Notes under the pieces: model-generated | Told to the model about the DNA's origin: nothing | Databases searched by the model: none | What the model saw: only the letters and a program-made list of their open reading frames with translations | Position numbers and translations under genes: made by a program | Shown here: in pieces, positions 10,464 to 22,219 of the stretch | Layout: each line of letters begins with the position of its first letter | How positions within the stretch are numbered: the stretch's first letter is position 1 | Assembly: GCA_020736575.1 (NCBI GenBank) | Contig: JAGPYM010000085.1 | Coordinates: 16,143 to 80,142, forward strand | Direction: 5' to 3' | DNA from: Thelonectria olida | Lineage: Eukaryota > Ascomycota > Sordariomycetes > Hypocreales > Nectriaceae | Length of the DNA: 64,000 bases

Positions 10464-12109
10464 TCAATCATTCCCCCTGGCCCTAGATAGCGGCGACAGT
10501 TGGAGAGAATTAGCCATTTCCGCCAAGCTAGGCACGTCTCTAGGTAAATCGTCCCAGGCCACGAGCTTCTCCTCCTTCACAGTGATGATCCTCGCGTACA
10601 GGTCGGCAATCTCCTCACTGTCCCATATTCCCTCCCTCCGACGGATCGACCGGAGCAGACTCACGCCCTTCCACTGAATGTCACTGTCCTGGCACGAGAT
10701 GATGACCAGGGATACCGGCGGAATCAAGTTTGCGTCAAACGTGAAGATGCGCCCTGGACCGCTCCCCGCATATCGAATCAGTGACTCTGCTCTCCGCAGG
10801 ATCTCCACGCAGTCAGTTGTCTCTAGATCGTCCTCGATCGAGTCCTGGTTCAAGGTCACTTCCCAAGTTATCTGCTCCAGCTCAAGTGTTTTCAAACGGT
10901 AAATCTCCGATCTCGTAGCTTTGGAATAGTCAAACCGGGCCCTGAACGCTTTGAAACGCGCGTTCCAGTTATCGAAGAGCGTCTGGATAAGACAATCTTC
11001 TGTGTCGCAGCACGAGGCAGAATCGTCGCCATTTGGCTCATTACACTCCTCAGAACAAAGCTCCGCATCACACATGCTTTGGATGCGGACCAAGGAAAAG
11101 GCTGCGGCTTGACAAGAAGGAAATGGGGCGACTGTATCTCCCAGGTCGACCGGATCTTGGGCCTCAACCCACGAGACGAGGCCAGAGACCAGCTTCGGGG
11201 AGATTTCATCGTCCATGTAGAATAGCGTGTCCGACGCCAGTCCACAGAGCAAGGGGCCAATGTTTCTGAGGAAAGTGGTCAAGTCCTGTCGTTTGTCCGG
11301 AGTGCTCGAGTGCGCAGCATCCCACTGATATGGAGTATTCAGCAGCGAGAACGCGGACTCGAGATGGCGCAGGGCATCCGCATGGCGACCGTGCAGGTTC
11401 TCTATGCAGATGAAGATCAGACAACACGTAAGGATCACCTCGAACTTTCTCTCAGGCGAGCCCATGTACTGGTGCGCGGCGCGGATAGCGAGGTTATACT
11501 GCCCCAAAGAAGTCGCCTCGCAAGACTGCCGACCGACCAAGTCCATCTGGTCCTGGAGTTTGAAGTACTTATGTGCACTTCCGAGGGCGCAAACCGCAGT
11601 CTCGATCGGCTGGTACACATGGCTAAGAGGCAGCGCGTACTTGAGCCAAAAGTCTGTCGGTGCCAACGACTTGGCTAGTTCCGAAACTGTGCAGACCCGG
11701 ACATGATGGCAGAGGTCGAGCTCGCCTGGTGAGGCAGCTGGCTGAAGCGACAAGGGGGTTGGGAGCAAAAGGCGCGACGTAAGAGGCAGGTTGCAGTCGG
11801 GCTTGACGATAACCTTGTGCTTGGGACGGCGACCAATGGCAGCTACATAGCCATCACAGACGAGCTTATCCTTTGCGCAGCGTTGGCATGTCGGCTTCCC
11901 TTCGTCGCATTTCAAATGGCGTATTCTAGCGTCGACGCGGAATCAGCTTTCGGGCCACTGCGACTGTGAGAGGAGTACTGACTTGCTAACGAGATCAGCC
12001 GTGAGCAGTCAAGATGTCTCGAGATTGAAACATACCATGTGATACAGCCCGTCCGCGCTTTGGGCGCTCTCTTCCGTGTCCACTTCAGCTTCTTCAACGG
12101 CTCTGCCAT
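10464..12109 (-). CDS. Zn(II)2Cys6 transcription factor
   Basis: Proposed exons are 12109-12036, 11985-11983 (three bases, CAA) and 11925-10464, giving 512 aa. The binuclear zinc cluster is then canonical: C22, C25, C32, C39, C42, C49 in the order [32 protein letters not shown]. Both introns (12035-11986, 50 nt; 11982-11926, 57 nt) have good donors (GTATGT, GTCAGT), a CTGAT branch site and a TAG acceptor. Fusing the outer exons directly produces TGA, and no other acceptor restores the frame. The remaining ~440 residues resemble the helical middle region of fungal regulators (segment DFWLKYALPLSHVYQPIE). A basic patch (KWTRKRAPKAR) precedes the cluster. It is probably a nuclear DNA-binding regulator. 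Target genes are unknown; the FAD oxidase next door is a candidate. Confidence 0.85.
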
Positions 12110-12429
12110 GGATGATGATTGACGAGATGGGTTGGGATGTGATTTGCGCAAATATACGAGATGGGGTAAAAACTATACAGGGACGGGCTCAATCTTAAGA
12201 ACCACGTGCGAGTCGTATGCGTCCAGTCTAAAACACGGTGTGAGTCATCCTTGTCGAGGCAGTATGATCACATCAGCCCTATCCGTATTTGAGGGGACTT
12301 TACTATGCTAAAGAAGCATCCAGGTTTTAGCAGAATACGAAAAGTGGCGCTCGGTCCCCCCTATCGATCTGCGTTTTTACGGGGGAGCCAATTAGTATTA
12401 AGCCAGGTTCGCTAAGGTTTGCAAGGTAT

Positions 12430-15400
12430 AGTTAAGGAAAACTGAACTTATAAAAAAGGGTTATAACTATTAGTACAATTTTAATAGGAATATTTTTATA
12501 AGGTATAAGTTTTATTTTTATAATAAGTTTAAAAAGTACTTTTATATATTATATTATTTTTAACTTATTTAATAGAATTATATTATAATATTAGATTTTA
12601 ATTATAAGGTAAAATTTATTTTAATAATTTTAAAAAAAAAAAATTTTAATTATATAACTTATTTATTTTTTATTTTATTTTTTATTTATAGTTATTATTA
12701 ATTATAAATAAAAGTTAATTTTCTTTTTAGTTTTTATTATTTTATTTATTTATTTATTTACTTTTTATAATTTTTAATAAATAAAACTAAAAGGTTTTAA
12801 ATTTATATTAGTAATTATAAATATATTAATATTACTTTTAATTATAAGTATATTTATTTAAATATAATACTTTTACTATTTTTAATTTATAATATATTAT
12901 ATAATATTATTTAACTTAAAATATAATAGTATATTTCTAGTTATAATTAAGCTAAACCTTTTAAATTAGAAACTTAAATTAAAAATAAAAAAATTATAAT
13001 TAGTTTAATTTAATAGCTAGTAGTTAGTTAAGTGCAAGTAATTTTTATAATACTTTTAAGCTATATATAAAAGAGCTTTTTAATTAGCTTATATTATATT
13101 AGTATATAATAATTAAATATAATTAGTATATTTCTAATATTATAAAAGCTAAAAGCTAGTTTTAAAAGCTAAGGTATATTATATTAGCTATTAGTTAATT
13201 AATTATAAAGGTATATGTTATAACTAATTGCTTATAAGAGTTTTTAATTTTATATATATTTAAAAGTTAAAAGTTTTTCCCTTATAAATAATAGAAAATA
13301 GAGCTAGCTATAAAAATATAAAATATTATAAATAATATAATATTATATAATACTCTTTTATATAATTATTTTCCTATTATTTACTTTTAACTTTTACACT
13401 TTTTATATTTTTTATTTTCTTTTAATTTAAGTTTTATTTTTATAAGCTAGTTATAATATTTACTTAATTATATAAAACTACTAATATTACTTTAAAGCAA
13501 TTTACTAATAATATTAGTTATATTCTCCCTTTTTTACTAATTTAAAATCATTAAATATATTATATAAATACTTTTTAAAAGCTAGTTTATTACTTATTTA
13601 AAGAATTTTTATACTTATATAAAGTTTGCTTTTTTACTTATAGCTTTTTATTATATACTATTTAATATTTAAAATTACTATTAAAGCTATCCTTTTAAAA
13701 TAAATAGTTTAATAAAATAGTAGCCTTTTATTATTACTTTCTATTTTTAAATAGTAAATATTTAATTAAGTTATTAGTTTTTATAAAGCTTTTTATTAAA
13801 AGCTAACTAGTAATAAAAATACTCTAAAAGCTAATTATATTTATATTTAAAATAAATTAAAAGTAATATATTTTATATATATATTTAATAGAGTAAAAAT
13901 AGCTAGCTTTAATAAATTAAAATATAATTTCTTTTATTTTTTTTTTATAATAAAATAGTAATTAAGTTAAAGTTATTATAATTAATAAAAATATAATTTA
14001 TAAGTAAGTATAAATTACTAATATAAAAGAAATAAACTAGTTTTATTTTAAAAGTGCCCTTTTTATAACTATTAGTTATTATACTTTTTATTAATAATTT
14101 ATTAGTATTATTATAAACTTTTTATATAAGTTAACTTTGACTTTTAAAATTTTAAAAATTATATAAAATACTATTATAATATAAATTTAATAATAAAAAC
14201 TAATAGTAATAAAAAGTAAAAAAGTTAATATAATATAAAAAGAAAAATAAAAAGAATTTAAATAGTAAAATATAAATTTAATTAATTTATTTAAATATTA
14301 ATAATTATATTTTTTAAAAGAATAAACTTTATAATTAAATGTTAATAATAAGCTTTTATATATAAAATAATAAATTAAATAATTATAATAAGTATAATAT
14401 AAGCTAAAATAGTAAATATAAAAGTTATAAAACTTATAACTATTAAAATAATAGTTTACTAGCTTAAAAAGTAATAAATAAATAAAATTAAAATTTATAA
14501 AGTATATATTAAAAATTGTTTTAATAAGTTTAAAGCTTATTTTATATAATTAATAAAAGGTTTATTTAATTTTTTATAAATATAAAAAAGAATTTTATTA
14601 ATTAAAATTTAAAATTAAAAAAAATAAAAAGGTTATTAAGTTTAATAAGTAATAAGTATTTATTAAAAGGTTAATATAAAAATTAAATTTAAAACATAAA
14701 GTTAAATATAAGTAATAATTTTTTTAAAAAAAGGACTAATATTAAAATTATTATATAAGTATTATATTTAATAGCTTTAACTTATTATTAATTTTATTTA
14801 ATATTATATATAATATAAATATTAATTAAATTAAAAAGTAAAAGTACTAGTTAAAAGTAATAATAATTTTTAACTATTAAATATTAAAAATAAATTTATT
14901 AAAAATAAAAGTAAGATATATTTTTATATAATTAATTACTTATATAAGCTAAAGTTATTTTACTTTTAGATTTTACTATTTAATTTTAAAAAAATATAAT
15001 TTTAAAACTATTTTATTATTTAAATTTACTTTTATATACTTTTAATTTAATTTAGCTAACTATTATATATTAAACTTTTATATAAAAAAATAATTAAAAA
15101 AAAAGTAAATTACTATATAATATTAAAATAATATAAAAAAGCTTTTAATATAAAGTTTAATATAAAAAAAGTTTGAATTTTATTATATAAAATACTTTAA
15201 AATTTACTTGTATTTATTTTTTATAATTAGTATATATTCTTATTAATTTTAATAACTTTTTAAATATATTTATATATAATATTTCTATTTATTATAAAAA
15301 GAGAAAAGCTTTTATTATTTCTTTTTTTAAATATTAAAACTTTATTATATATATTTATTATATTAAAATATATATTTTAAATACTTTATAATAAAAAAAG

Positions 15401-16690
15401 TATATTTTAACTTTTTTTTATACTTACTAGTTTATTATTAAATTTATATAGAAATAATATATTTATTATATTTAAAACTTAAATAGTAAATATAAATAAG
15501 CCTATTTTAATAGTTATTTTTTATAAAAAAGTAAATTATAATATTTTATCTAATTATAAATAAAATAAAATATATATAATAAATTTAAAAATTATAATAT
15601 TAAAATTATAAACTAAACTAATTACTTTTAAATTACTATTATAATAAAAGTTTATAATTTATAAATTAATAAAAATAAAAAGAATCTTTAAATTTATATT
15701 TAAAAATATATATACTTTAATATATTAATAAGTTTTTAAAAAATATAATTTAAATATTAATAACTTAATAAAAAGTAGTTTTAAAGTTTTTAAATGATAA
15801 TATTAATTAAAATATAATAATTTTATAAATTTTAAACTATTAAAAAAGAAAAACTTATATAATATATTAAATATAATAATAAAACTATTTTTTAAATAAG
15901 AAAAATATTAAACTAGTTATTATTTAATAATAATTTTATAAAACTATTAAATTAATAAAAATAATTATTTTATTAAAATTAAATAATATAATTTTAAATA
16001 ATATATTTAATAAAGAAATATATTTTATTTTATATTTTAAATTTAAATTTATAAAAATTAATTAAAAATTTAAATTAAATTTAAAACAAATAAGATTTTA
16101 AAATTAACTTTATTATATAATATATAAATTAAAAAGAAATTTTTAAAATTTATTTAATTTTAATTTAACTATTATAAAAAAAATCTTTAAAAGCTTATTT
16201 ATATTATATATTTTTTTAATTATTAAACTATTAATAATAAATAAATTTTAAAACTTTATTTATAATTTAAAAATTATATAAATAAGCTAATTTTAAAATT
16301 TTATTTCTTTTAAATTTTATTTATATTTTTTCTTAATTTTTATAAATTTTAATTTAAAATATATAAGTAAAATATATTATTATTTATAAAAATAAGCCTA
16401 ATACTAATATATAATAAAAGTTAATATAAGTAAAATCTAGCCTTATCTTTATTATAATAAGCTTTTTTATAAGGTTTATAATTAGCTTTTAAATAAAAAT
16501 TCTTATTAAATAAATCTTATTTAAAAAACTATTTATATTATATACCTTTTAATTTTTTAACTATTAATAGTATATAATTTTTATAATTTTTTATATATTT
16601 TATAAGTTATATATTTAAGCTAGCTTTAAAATCCTATCTATTTTAGGCTTAGTTTGGACTTTTAAATAATTTTTAAAAACTTTAATTTAA
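12430..16690. repeat. AT island 2: RIP-degraded repeats
   Basis: About 4.3 kb of nearly pure A+T with no usable reading frame. A copy of the terminal repeat of the 3717-6890 element lies at about 16395-16520 in the same orientation as its left end, and is cut off by the island's right border. Other internal structure could not be resolved by eye. Confidence 0.88.
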
Positions 16691-18721
16691 AGTATAAAAG
16701 TGGGGTGCGACGCGTACTTGGATGTGACGTATACTTATTATACATGTTACTTAAAACAAATATCTCAAAATCAGATTACTAGATAGCACGAACATGAGCT
16801 TCTGGGCATTTCTAATATATCGCGGGGCGAAATGCTCTCTAATGCCACGTTAAATTTGAGAATACAGGAGCCACAAGTCCTCCCTAGATAACTTAGCCTC
16901 TCCTCAACCAATCCTTTCTAGCATTGAGCTCCGACGACTATTAGCACTACGACTGGGCTCAAGCTAATATTATAATGATCCCTTTTCTCCATTCTTGGGC
17001 AGAGTTAACTGAATTAGATCTCAATCGTCCTAGAAAATATGGACCGCCAAGTGTCTGCTTCTAGAGATTGGGATCCTTTTCCGCGGATGTCGAATATTAT
17101 CACCTAGATTTAGTCACTTATAATAAAGTATCTAATGAAAGAGTCTAGGAGAAAAGAGGGAAAAGCGGTGGCAAGGTCTGGAGCGCGTCATGATGTCTAA
17201 AGGAGTTGTTGTTGCTTACCTTGGTCCTTGGGTTTAGTTGCATAGACTGGTGCTTACACCTTCTGTCTTCTGTCTTCTTTCTTCTCACCCCAACAACGAT
17301 CTTTAAGGAGACGTTTAGAACCACCCTCAGCAGAAGCCTTGGTAGTTGTGCAACATCCATGGCTAGAAACTGCAAATCTTGAGAAGAAAAGCATCGCGAA
17401 ATGGCCACGTTCTCCTGCTCCTTCTTTATTATCTACTTGAACCAGCACACTCAGTGGTTTCTTTAATGCATCGGGAAACTTCGCTATTTCTCGATTTCGC
17501 AGGTGCTCGCTCTATCGATTGCTTGAGCCTGAACACAAGGCAAGGGCAATCAAATGATGACTTGGGTTCTGAGGCGCTGTGGATGCTCCCTTCAATGCGA
17601 TGCTGAATGGCAGAAGTGGGTATTTGCCGAATCACCGCAATCGTTTGGACAAATGCTGCCTTCTCAGTAGCTTGCGCTCAGCTTTGTCTTCAAACAAATC
17701 TTTTGCGTGGTCACTTCTGAACCCGGCTCAACTTTCGCAATCTTGGTCCTCTGGGAGACTTATACCTGAGGCGAGCGGGTTTGTTGGTTTATGTATGCCC
17801 TTTTTAATGCCTGGCCAATTGACCTCCTCTGCCCACACTTCCAACAGCAGATTGCACAGCGAAGTCGAGATCAAACCCTGACGAACCACCTCGTCTCCAT
17901 CGCCCAGCCCCCTTATCGGCATCCTTCTTGTACACTCCTAACACCATCGCTTCAACTGCGAGAAGTTAGCATCAGATACAATAATCTGACCAAACAAAAG
18001 TGAACTGACGTCGCCTGGAGGCAGGGCAGGCATCCAACAGAGTTTGACCGCCGGAGGGGATAAAAAACGATGGCATAATTGGTTTCGGGCTTGATAGGTG
18101 AGTCTAGTAGAAAGGAAACTATACCTGCCTTGGATAAACAATTAGAAAGCGGATCCATCGATGACGACTTTCCTCTATCGTGGTTTAATACTTTATTAGA
18201 GGAAGACCTGATCGTTATGTTTTCTTTTTCATTTTCATCTTTTCGGTCGAATAATTAGCATGATCACTGTTGGTCTTGCTAACTTATTCGTCCCATACAC
18301 TACTAATGCCTTTCCTGCTATCGCGTATTTAAAAGAGCCTTCTGCGCTTTTCAATCAGCTCCATACTGCTTGCATGTACTTGTATGAGCTCTATATCATA
18401 TAAAAATGCGACCTTTTTAACAAAAGTTTTCCCTACGATGTTGGCACCTCTCCCCATGCACACTACTCACTTTCCCGCGCAATTATAAAAAAGTCCAGCA
18501 TCCACTCGAATCCTCTAACTGAGCTGCCACTCAATGGGCCAAGGGTCCAGCTAAAGGTATTATCTCTAACTTGGCATGAGACGGACCGAAATTTAGACGA
18601 ATTCTTCGACTTTGCTTTAATTAAAAAAAATATTTTCAACTCTTCTTATTTTCCTAACCTTAGGCGTTAAGTTTTAATCTAATTTATTTTGAATTCTAAA
18701 GAATATGTCTCTATTATTATC
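16690..18721. other. 2 kb region without a recognised gene
   Basis: Base composition is ordinary until about 18600, where AT content rises again. Several frames of 60-100 codons overlap on both strands between 17145 and 18160. None shows a known motif, and none extends into a longer spliced frame that I could support. Confidence 0.4.
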
Positions 18722-20137
18722 TTATATAAAAGAATTATCACCGCAGCTAAAACATCCTCGAATATTAGAGGAAGTAGTAAAAATATCTAAAAGTTCAGTA
18801 ATAGAAGACCAAAGTCCACCACCATTTAAAAATAAAGAGAAAACAATAAAGCCAATATTAGCAGTAAACTGCATAATACTCCTCCAGTTCTCAAAGTAGC
18901 GTCCCTTATAGAGGTGCAGCCAGAGGAAAGCGCTAATACCATATGTAAACCAAGCGTAAGTAGTAGCCGAACTAACGGCAACAATAGAGTCGAAAACAGG
19001 AATAGTATTGGAGAGAATAAAGACAATAATCCAGAAGGCAGCATTACTACCTATCCAGATACCCCATGACTTAGGGGTATTTGCAGTAACTTCCTTAAGA
19101 GCATTGATCTTACGCATAATAGTAATATAGACATACTTGGTACCGATATGGCCGCAAGCAAGACCGTCAGTTAATATAGCGGGGAGGACGAGTCCGTAGG
19201 CTACCTTAGCAGCAATAATAGGGGCGGAGCTAAGAGCAGGGGAGGCGGTAAACTCGGCAGCGAGGCAGTAGACAGTGATAGCGATGAATGCATAGAAAAT
19301 AACAGATGCACCCATCAACCATCTAAGAGAGTAAATAAAGTCCTTCTCAGGGTTCTTCATCTCAGCCATATAAGTAACAAAGGCGTAGTTACCAGCTAAG
19401 GCAAAGAGGATCTTAAGAACGCAGTTGAAGACCTCGCGGAGGGTAGGAGTTCCAAAAAGCTCAATCTCGGGTTTCCAGCCTTCTAAGGCTCTGGGAGGGT
19501 TGCTTATACCGAGGCCGATCATAGTAGAAAGAGACGCGGCAAGGATACTAAGGATACAAGGGAGGCCAGACTGAGCTAAGAATTTAGCAGTCCGGGGAAT
19601 GCAGAGCATAAAGCAAAGAATGCAGGCAATAGCGATATAGCCAACAGTACAGACAGCATGCTCGCTAATAGCATTCAAAGCAATAGAGATAGTAACAACT
19701 GCAGAGGCAGCAGTCATAATAAGTTGTAATAATAGGCCAATGCCAGTAAAGATCTCTGCTGGGCGGCCTCCCACGATCTTCATCATTTCAGCGATATTGG
19801 TGACTTTGGGATGGACCAAGTAGTACCAGAAAATCTCAACACCACTGAAGTAAGTGATGGCGGCTCCGCCGACGAGAGTGATAAGACCGGGAATAAGACC
19901 AAGAGTCTTGAAAACTGAAGGGAGAACAAGTGCTCCGAGACCAAACTGGTTGGTGAGGAGGGCAAAGACGGTATCGAAGCGGCCCATAGTACGGAAGTTC
20001 GCTCCACCCTCACCCCCAAAGACGTCTACTTCTGCTTCATCGGGGTAGGCGGGCTTGTGGTCTAAACCTTCATGGTCGGTAGTGTCGCTGTGATCTCCTT
20101 GGCTGTGTTCCGCTATCTCGTTCTTCTTCGACATCAT
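18722..20137 (-). CDS. AAAP-family amino-acid permease (neutral amino-acid transporter type)
   Basis: Single exon, 471 aa from the ATG at 20137; the open frame continues upstream only through a TTG. A ~50-residue hydrophilic N-terminus (DEAEVDVFGGEGGANFRTM) is followed by about 11 hydrophobic segments. The first, TNQFGLGALVLPSVF (residues 62-76), is the signature start of the transmembrane amino-acid transporter family that includes fungal Mtr-type permeases. Other family marks are NYAFVTYMAEMKNPEKDF and TKYVYITIMRKI. It should import neutral or aromatic amino acids across the plasma membrane by proton coupling; substrate is inferred from the family. Many codons end in A (ATA, CTA, GTA, ACA), unlike the C-ending codons of nearby genes. 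The 3' end runs into AT-rich DNA, which hints at mild RIP leakage or a different origin. No internal stop is present. Confidence 0.88.
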   Translation of the reverse strand: MMSKKNEIAEHSQGDHSDTTDHEGLDHKPAYPDEAEVDVFGGEGGANFRTMGRFDTVFALLTNQFGLGALVLPSVFKTLGLIPGLITLVGGAAITYFSGVEIFWYYLVHPKVTNIAEMMKIVGGRPAEIFTGIGLLLQLIMTAASAVVTISIALNAISEHAVCTVGYIAIACILCFMLCIPRTAKFLAQSGLPCILSILAASLSTMIGLGISNPPRALEGWKPEIELFGTPTLREVFNCVLKILFALAGNYAFVTYMAEMKNPEKDFIYSLRWLMGASVIFYAFIAITVYCLAAEFTASPALSSAPIIAAKVAYGLVLPAILTDGLACGHIGTKYVYITIMRKINALKEVTANTPKSWGIWIGSNAAFWIIVFILSNTIPVFDSIVAVSSATTYAWFTYGISAFLWLHLYKGRYFENWRSIMQFTANIGFIVFSLFLNGGGLWSSITELLDIFTTSSNIRGCFSCGDNSFI

Positions 20138-20507
20138 GTCGTTGGTGGTGTTGTGAGATATGTGTGAAAATTCCAATGGGTATCTTTTTCGTTCGGTAAG
20201 AGATCAAAGTGTTTGGTCTAAGCTGTGATTTTTTGTTGGTTTTTGGTATATTGAGAGCCTTTACTGGTCTCCTGGACCGAGGTGTAAAGGTGTTGATGGT
20301 GAAATCTTATTTAGCGATAAATGTTCCAAGAAGGTTGGTTCACTGGCGCATCTGAGAGCGGAGATGAGTGTGAGGATAAGAATAACTAAAAGTAAACCAG
20401 TGAGACTTGAGGTAATATATAATCCAAGAGATGTAGGGCGATGAAGGCCAATTCAATATTGAGCGCCATGTTCGAGTTCAAGGATATTCTCTGCTGACAT
20501 GAGTTTC

Positions 20508-20940
20508 AAAATCTCTCCACGGTGATATCATAGTGCTCGAAATGCTCCAAAGGAATAACCTCCGAATCTTCCCGGATGACTGGAATAATCAAGAGGCCAG
20601 CACGTCCCTTACGAATGCGGAAAATGGAATGTTTGATACCGGACATCGTTAATATTCCGGCGTTTAATCATGAGATATTCGACAGGAAAAGGGCCATCGC
20701 TTGCGAACTCAACCCAGACCATCCGCGAGAGAGACTTTGCTGACCCATAGAGACCCTTGGATAGGGTCTGCGGGAATTAGTTTTGATAGACCCTGGATCG
20801 TTGACACCTTCGGACGACCGACGCGAGGATTGTTGATAGTCCACTTCGGGAAGTCGTCCATACGGTGATACGCATTTACAGGGCTGGCTTCGCAGAGACA
20901 TGGATGATTCCATGAAACGGCGATGGAAAACAATTCACTC
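20508..20940 (-). pseudogene. Frame-disrupted remnant of an unrecognised protein
   Basis: Three adjacent minus-strand frames each give protein-like text (RVGRPKVSTIQGLSKLIPAD, then PFPVEYLMIKRRNINDV, then SIFRIRKGRAGLLIIPVI) but stops or shifts separate them. The family was not recognised, and it could also be a transposon fragment. Confidence 0.3.
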
Positions 20941-21909
20941 ATGGCCTGTGCTTCTTAATCATCGAAGAATAATATTCCCCCGAAGGTATCCTAGAAACAG
21001 AAGGCCCGCGGCAACTAAAGAACTGTTCCGAGAGAACGGCAGATGTTGGTCACAGAACAAAGCTTGGTCAAAGCTTGTTGCATGACATGGAACTCGAAGC
21101 TATTCGAGACTCTCTTGGCATTACTGTCAGGCCTCTCGCCGTTCCAAAACTCTTGGTGTGCAGGGCGTTTGTGGGGAGATTCTTGGCTCCACGATCGTGA
21201 GAGGGCCACGAGTGGGGGTCGTCCGCTTGCCCCGGTCCTATTCCAAGAAACAAGTCCCTTCGAAATCCGAGACGCGAAGGACACGATGAGACCTGGCAAG
21301 GCGAGTTAAGTCCGTGGTGGGATGATAGCTGTACATCGAGCTACTGAGCAGACCGTGAGGTATCCCGAGTCTTGACTTTTCCATACCCACATGCCTGATC
21401 TTCTCGGCGTCTACCGTATTTACTCAGTAAATTCGGATTTGCCGGCGCGTCCGCTAAGGCAGACTTAAGCAAGCCTGCCTATTAACTAAGCTTTGGTAGG
21501 AAGTAAAAGCTACTCATTAGGTTTGAGTTCAGGCAGCGGGTTTGAAGCCTTATTATGTTCTATTGATCTTTGTGGCGGCCATGCCTTCAGGCTGGTAGGA
21601 TTCATTAGAAAACCTTAAAGATTTTCTTCCTAAATGAGGCATGCATAACCGTGCCTTAGCGACTACGCCGTCAAATCCGAATTTGCAGAGATAATACGGT
21701 ATCTCCTGTTTGTCGTAAAAGGCTCGACTTTGGTAACTTCAGAGGTAGCCTTCATATCACGTCACTTGATAACCCCGTATGATAAATATCTCCTGGACTG
21801 TGGTAAGATGCCACTTGGCGTAGTTCCCATAAATAGAGTGAGTGGTTGATCAAGGCCTCTGTGAAATATTACTAGTTCGTGAGGAGACTCACCGTCTTTT
21901 TGGTCTGAC

Positions 21910-21970
21910 TGATGGTCGTTCTTGGCACTCAATGGTCGTTCTTGGCACTCGATGGTCGTGCTTGGCATTT
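21910..21970 (+). repeat. Three-copy 20-bp tandem repeat
   Basis: Units of ATGGTCGTTCTTGGCACTC-type sequence repeat three times with one or two substitutions. Confidence 0.7.
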
Positions 21971-22219
21971 AATTTGGTCCATGAAGTTACCGAGTTCTTA
22001 CCGAAATATCTTCCGGGGCATTTCTTCGTTCTTGCACGCTATTTGCGGAGTGACCGGGAGGCCCAGGATATATCCTAGCAGTTAATAGTATTAGCACTTG
22101 ATAAACTCTTGGCGCTGGATAAACGGCGATTGTTCACGCCACTAATAGTAACTGTTTTCAAGTAAAATTATAGCAGTTGATAACGCGCAGCGCCTCTCCC
22201 AATCTCTAGGATAAGTTGC

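Noticed and set aside
12430..16690. Short A/T-rich frames as candidate AT-rich genes or mitochondrial DNA
   Set aside because: Frames are short and broken, composition changes abruptly at the borders, and repeats shared with the other islands point to RIPed transposons, not organellar insertion.
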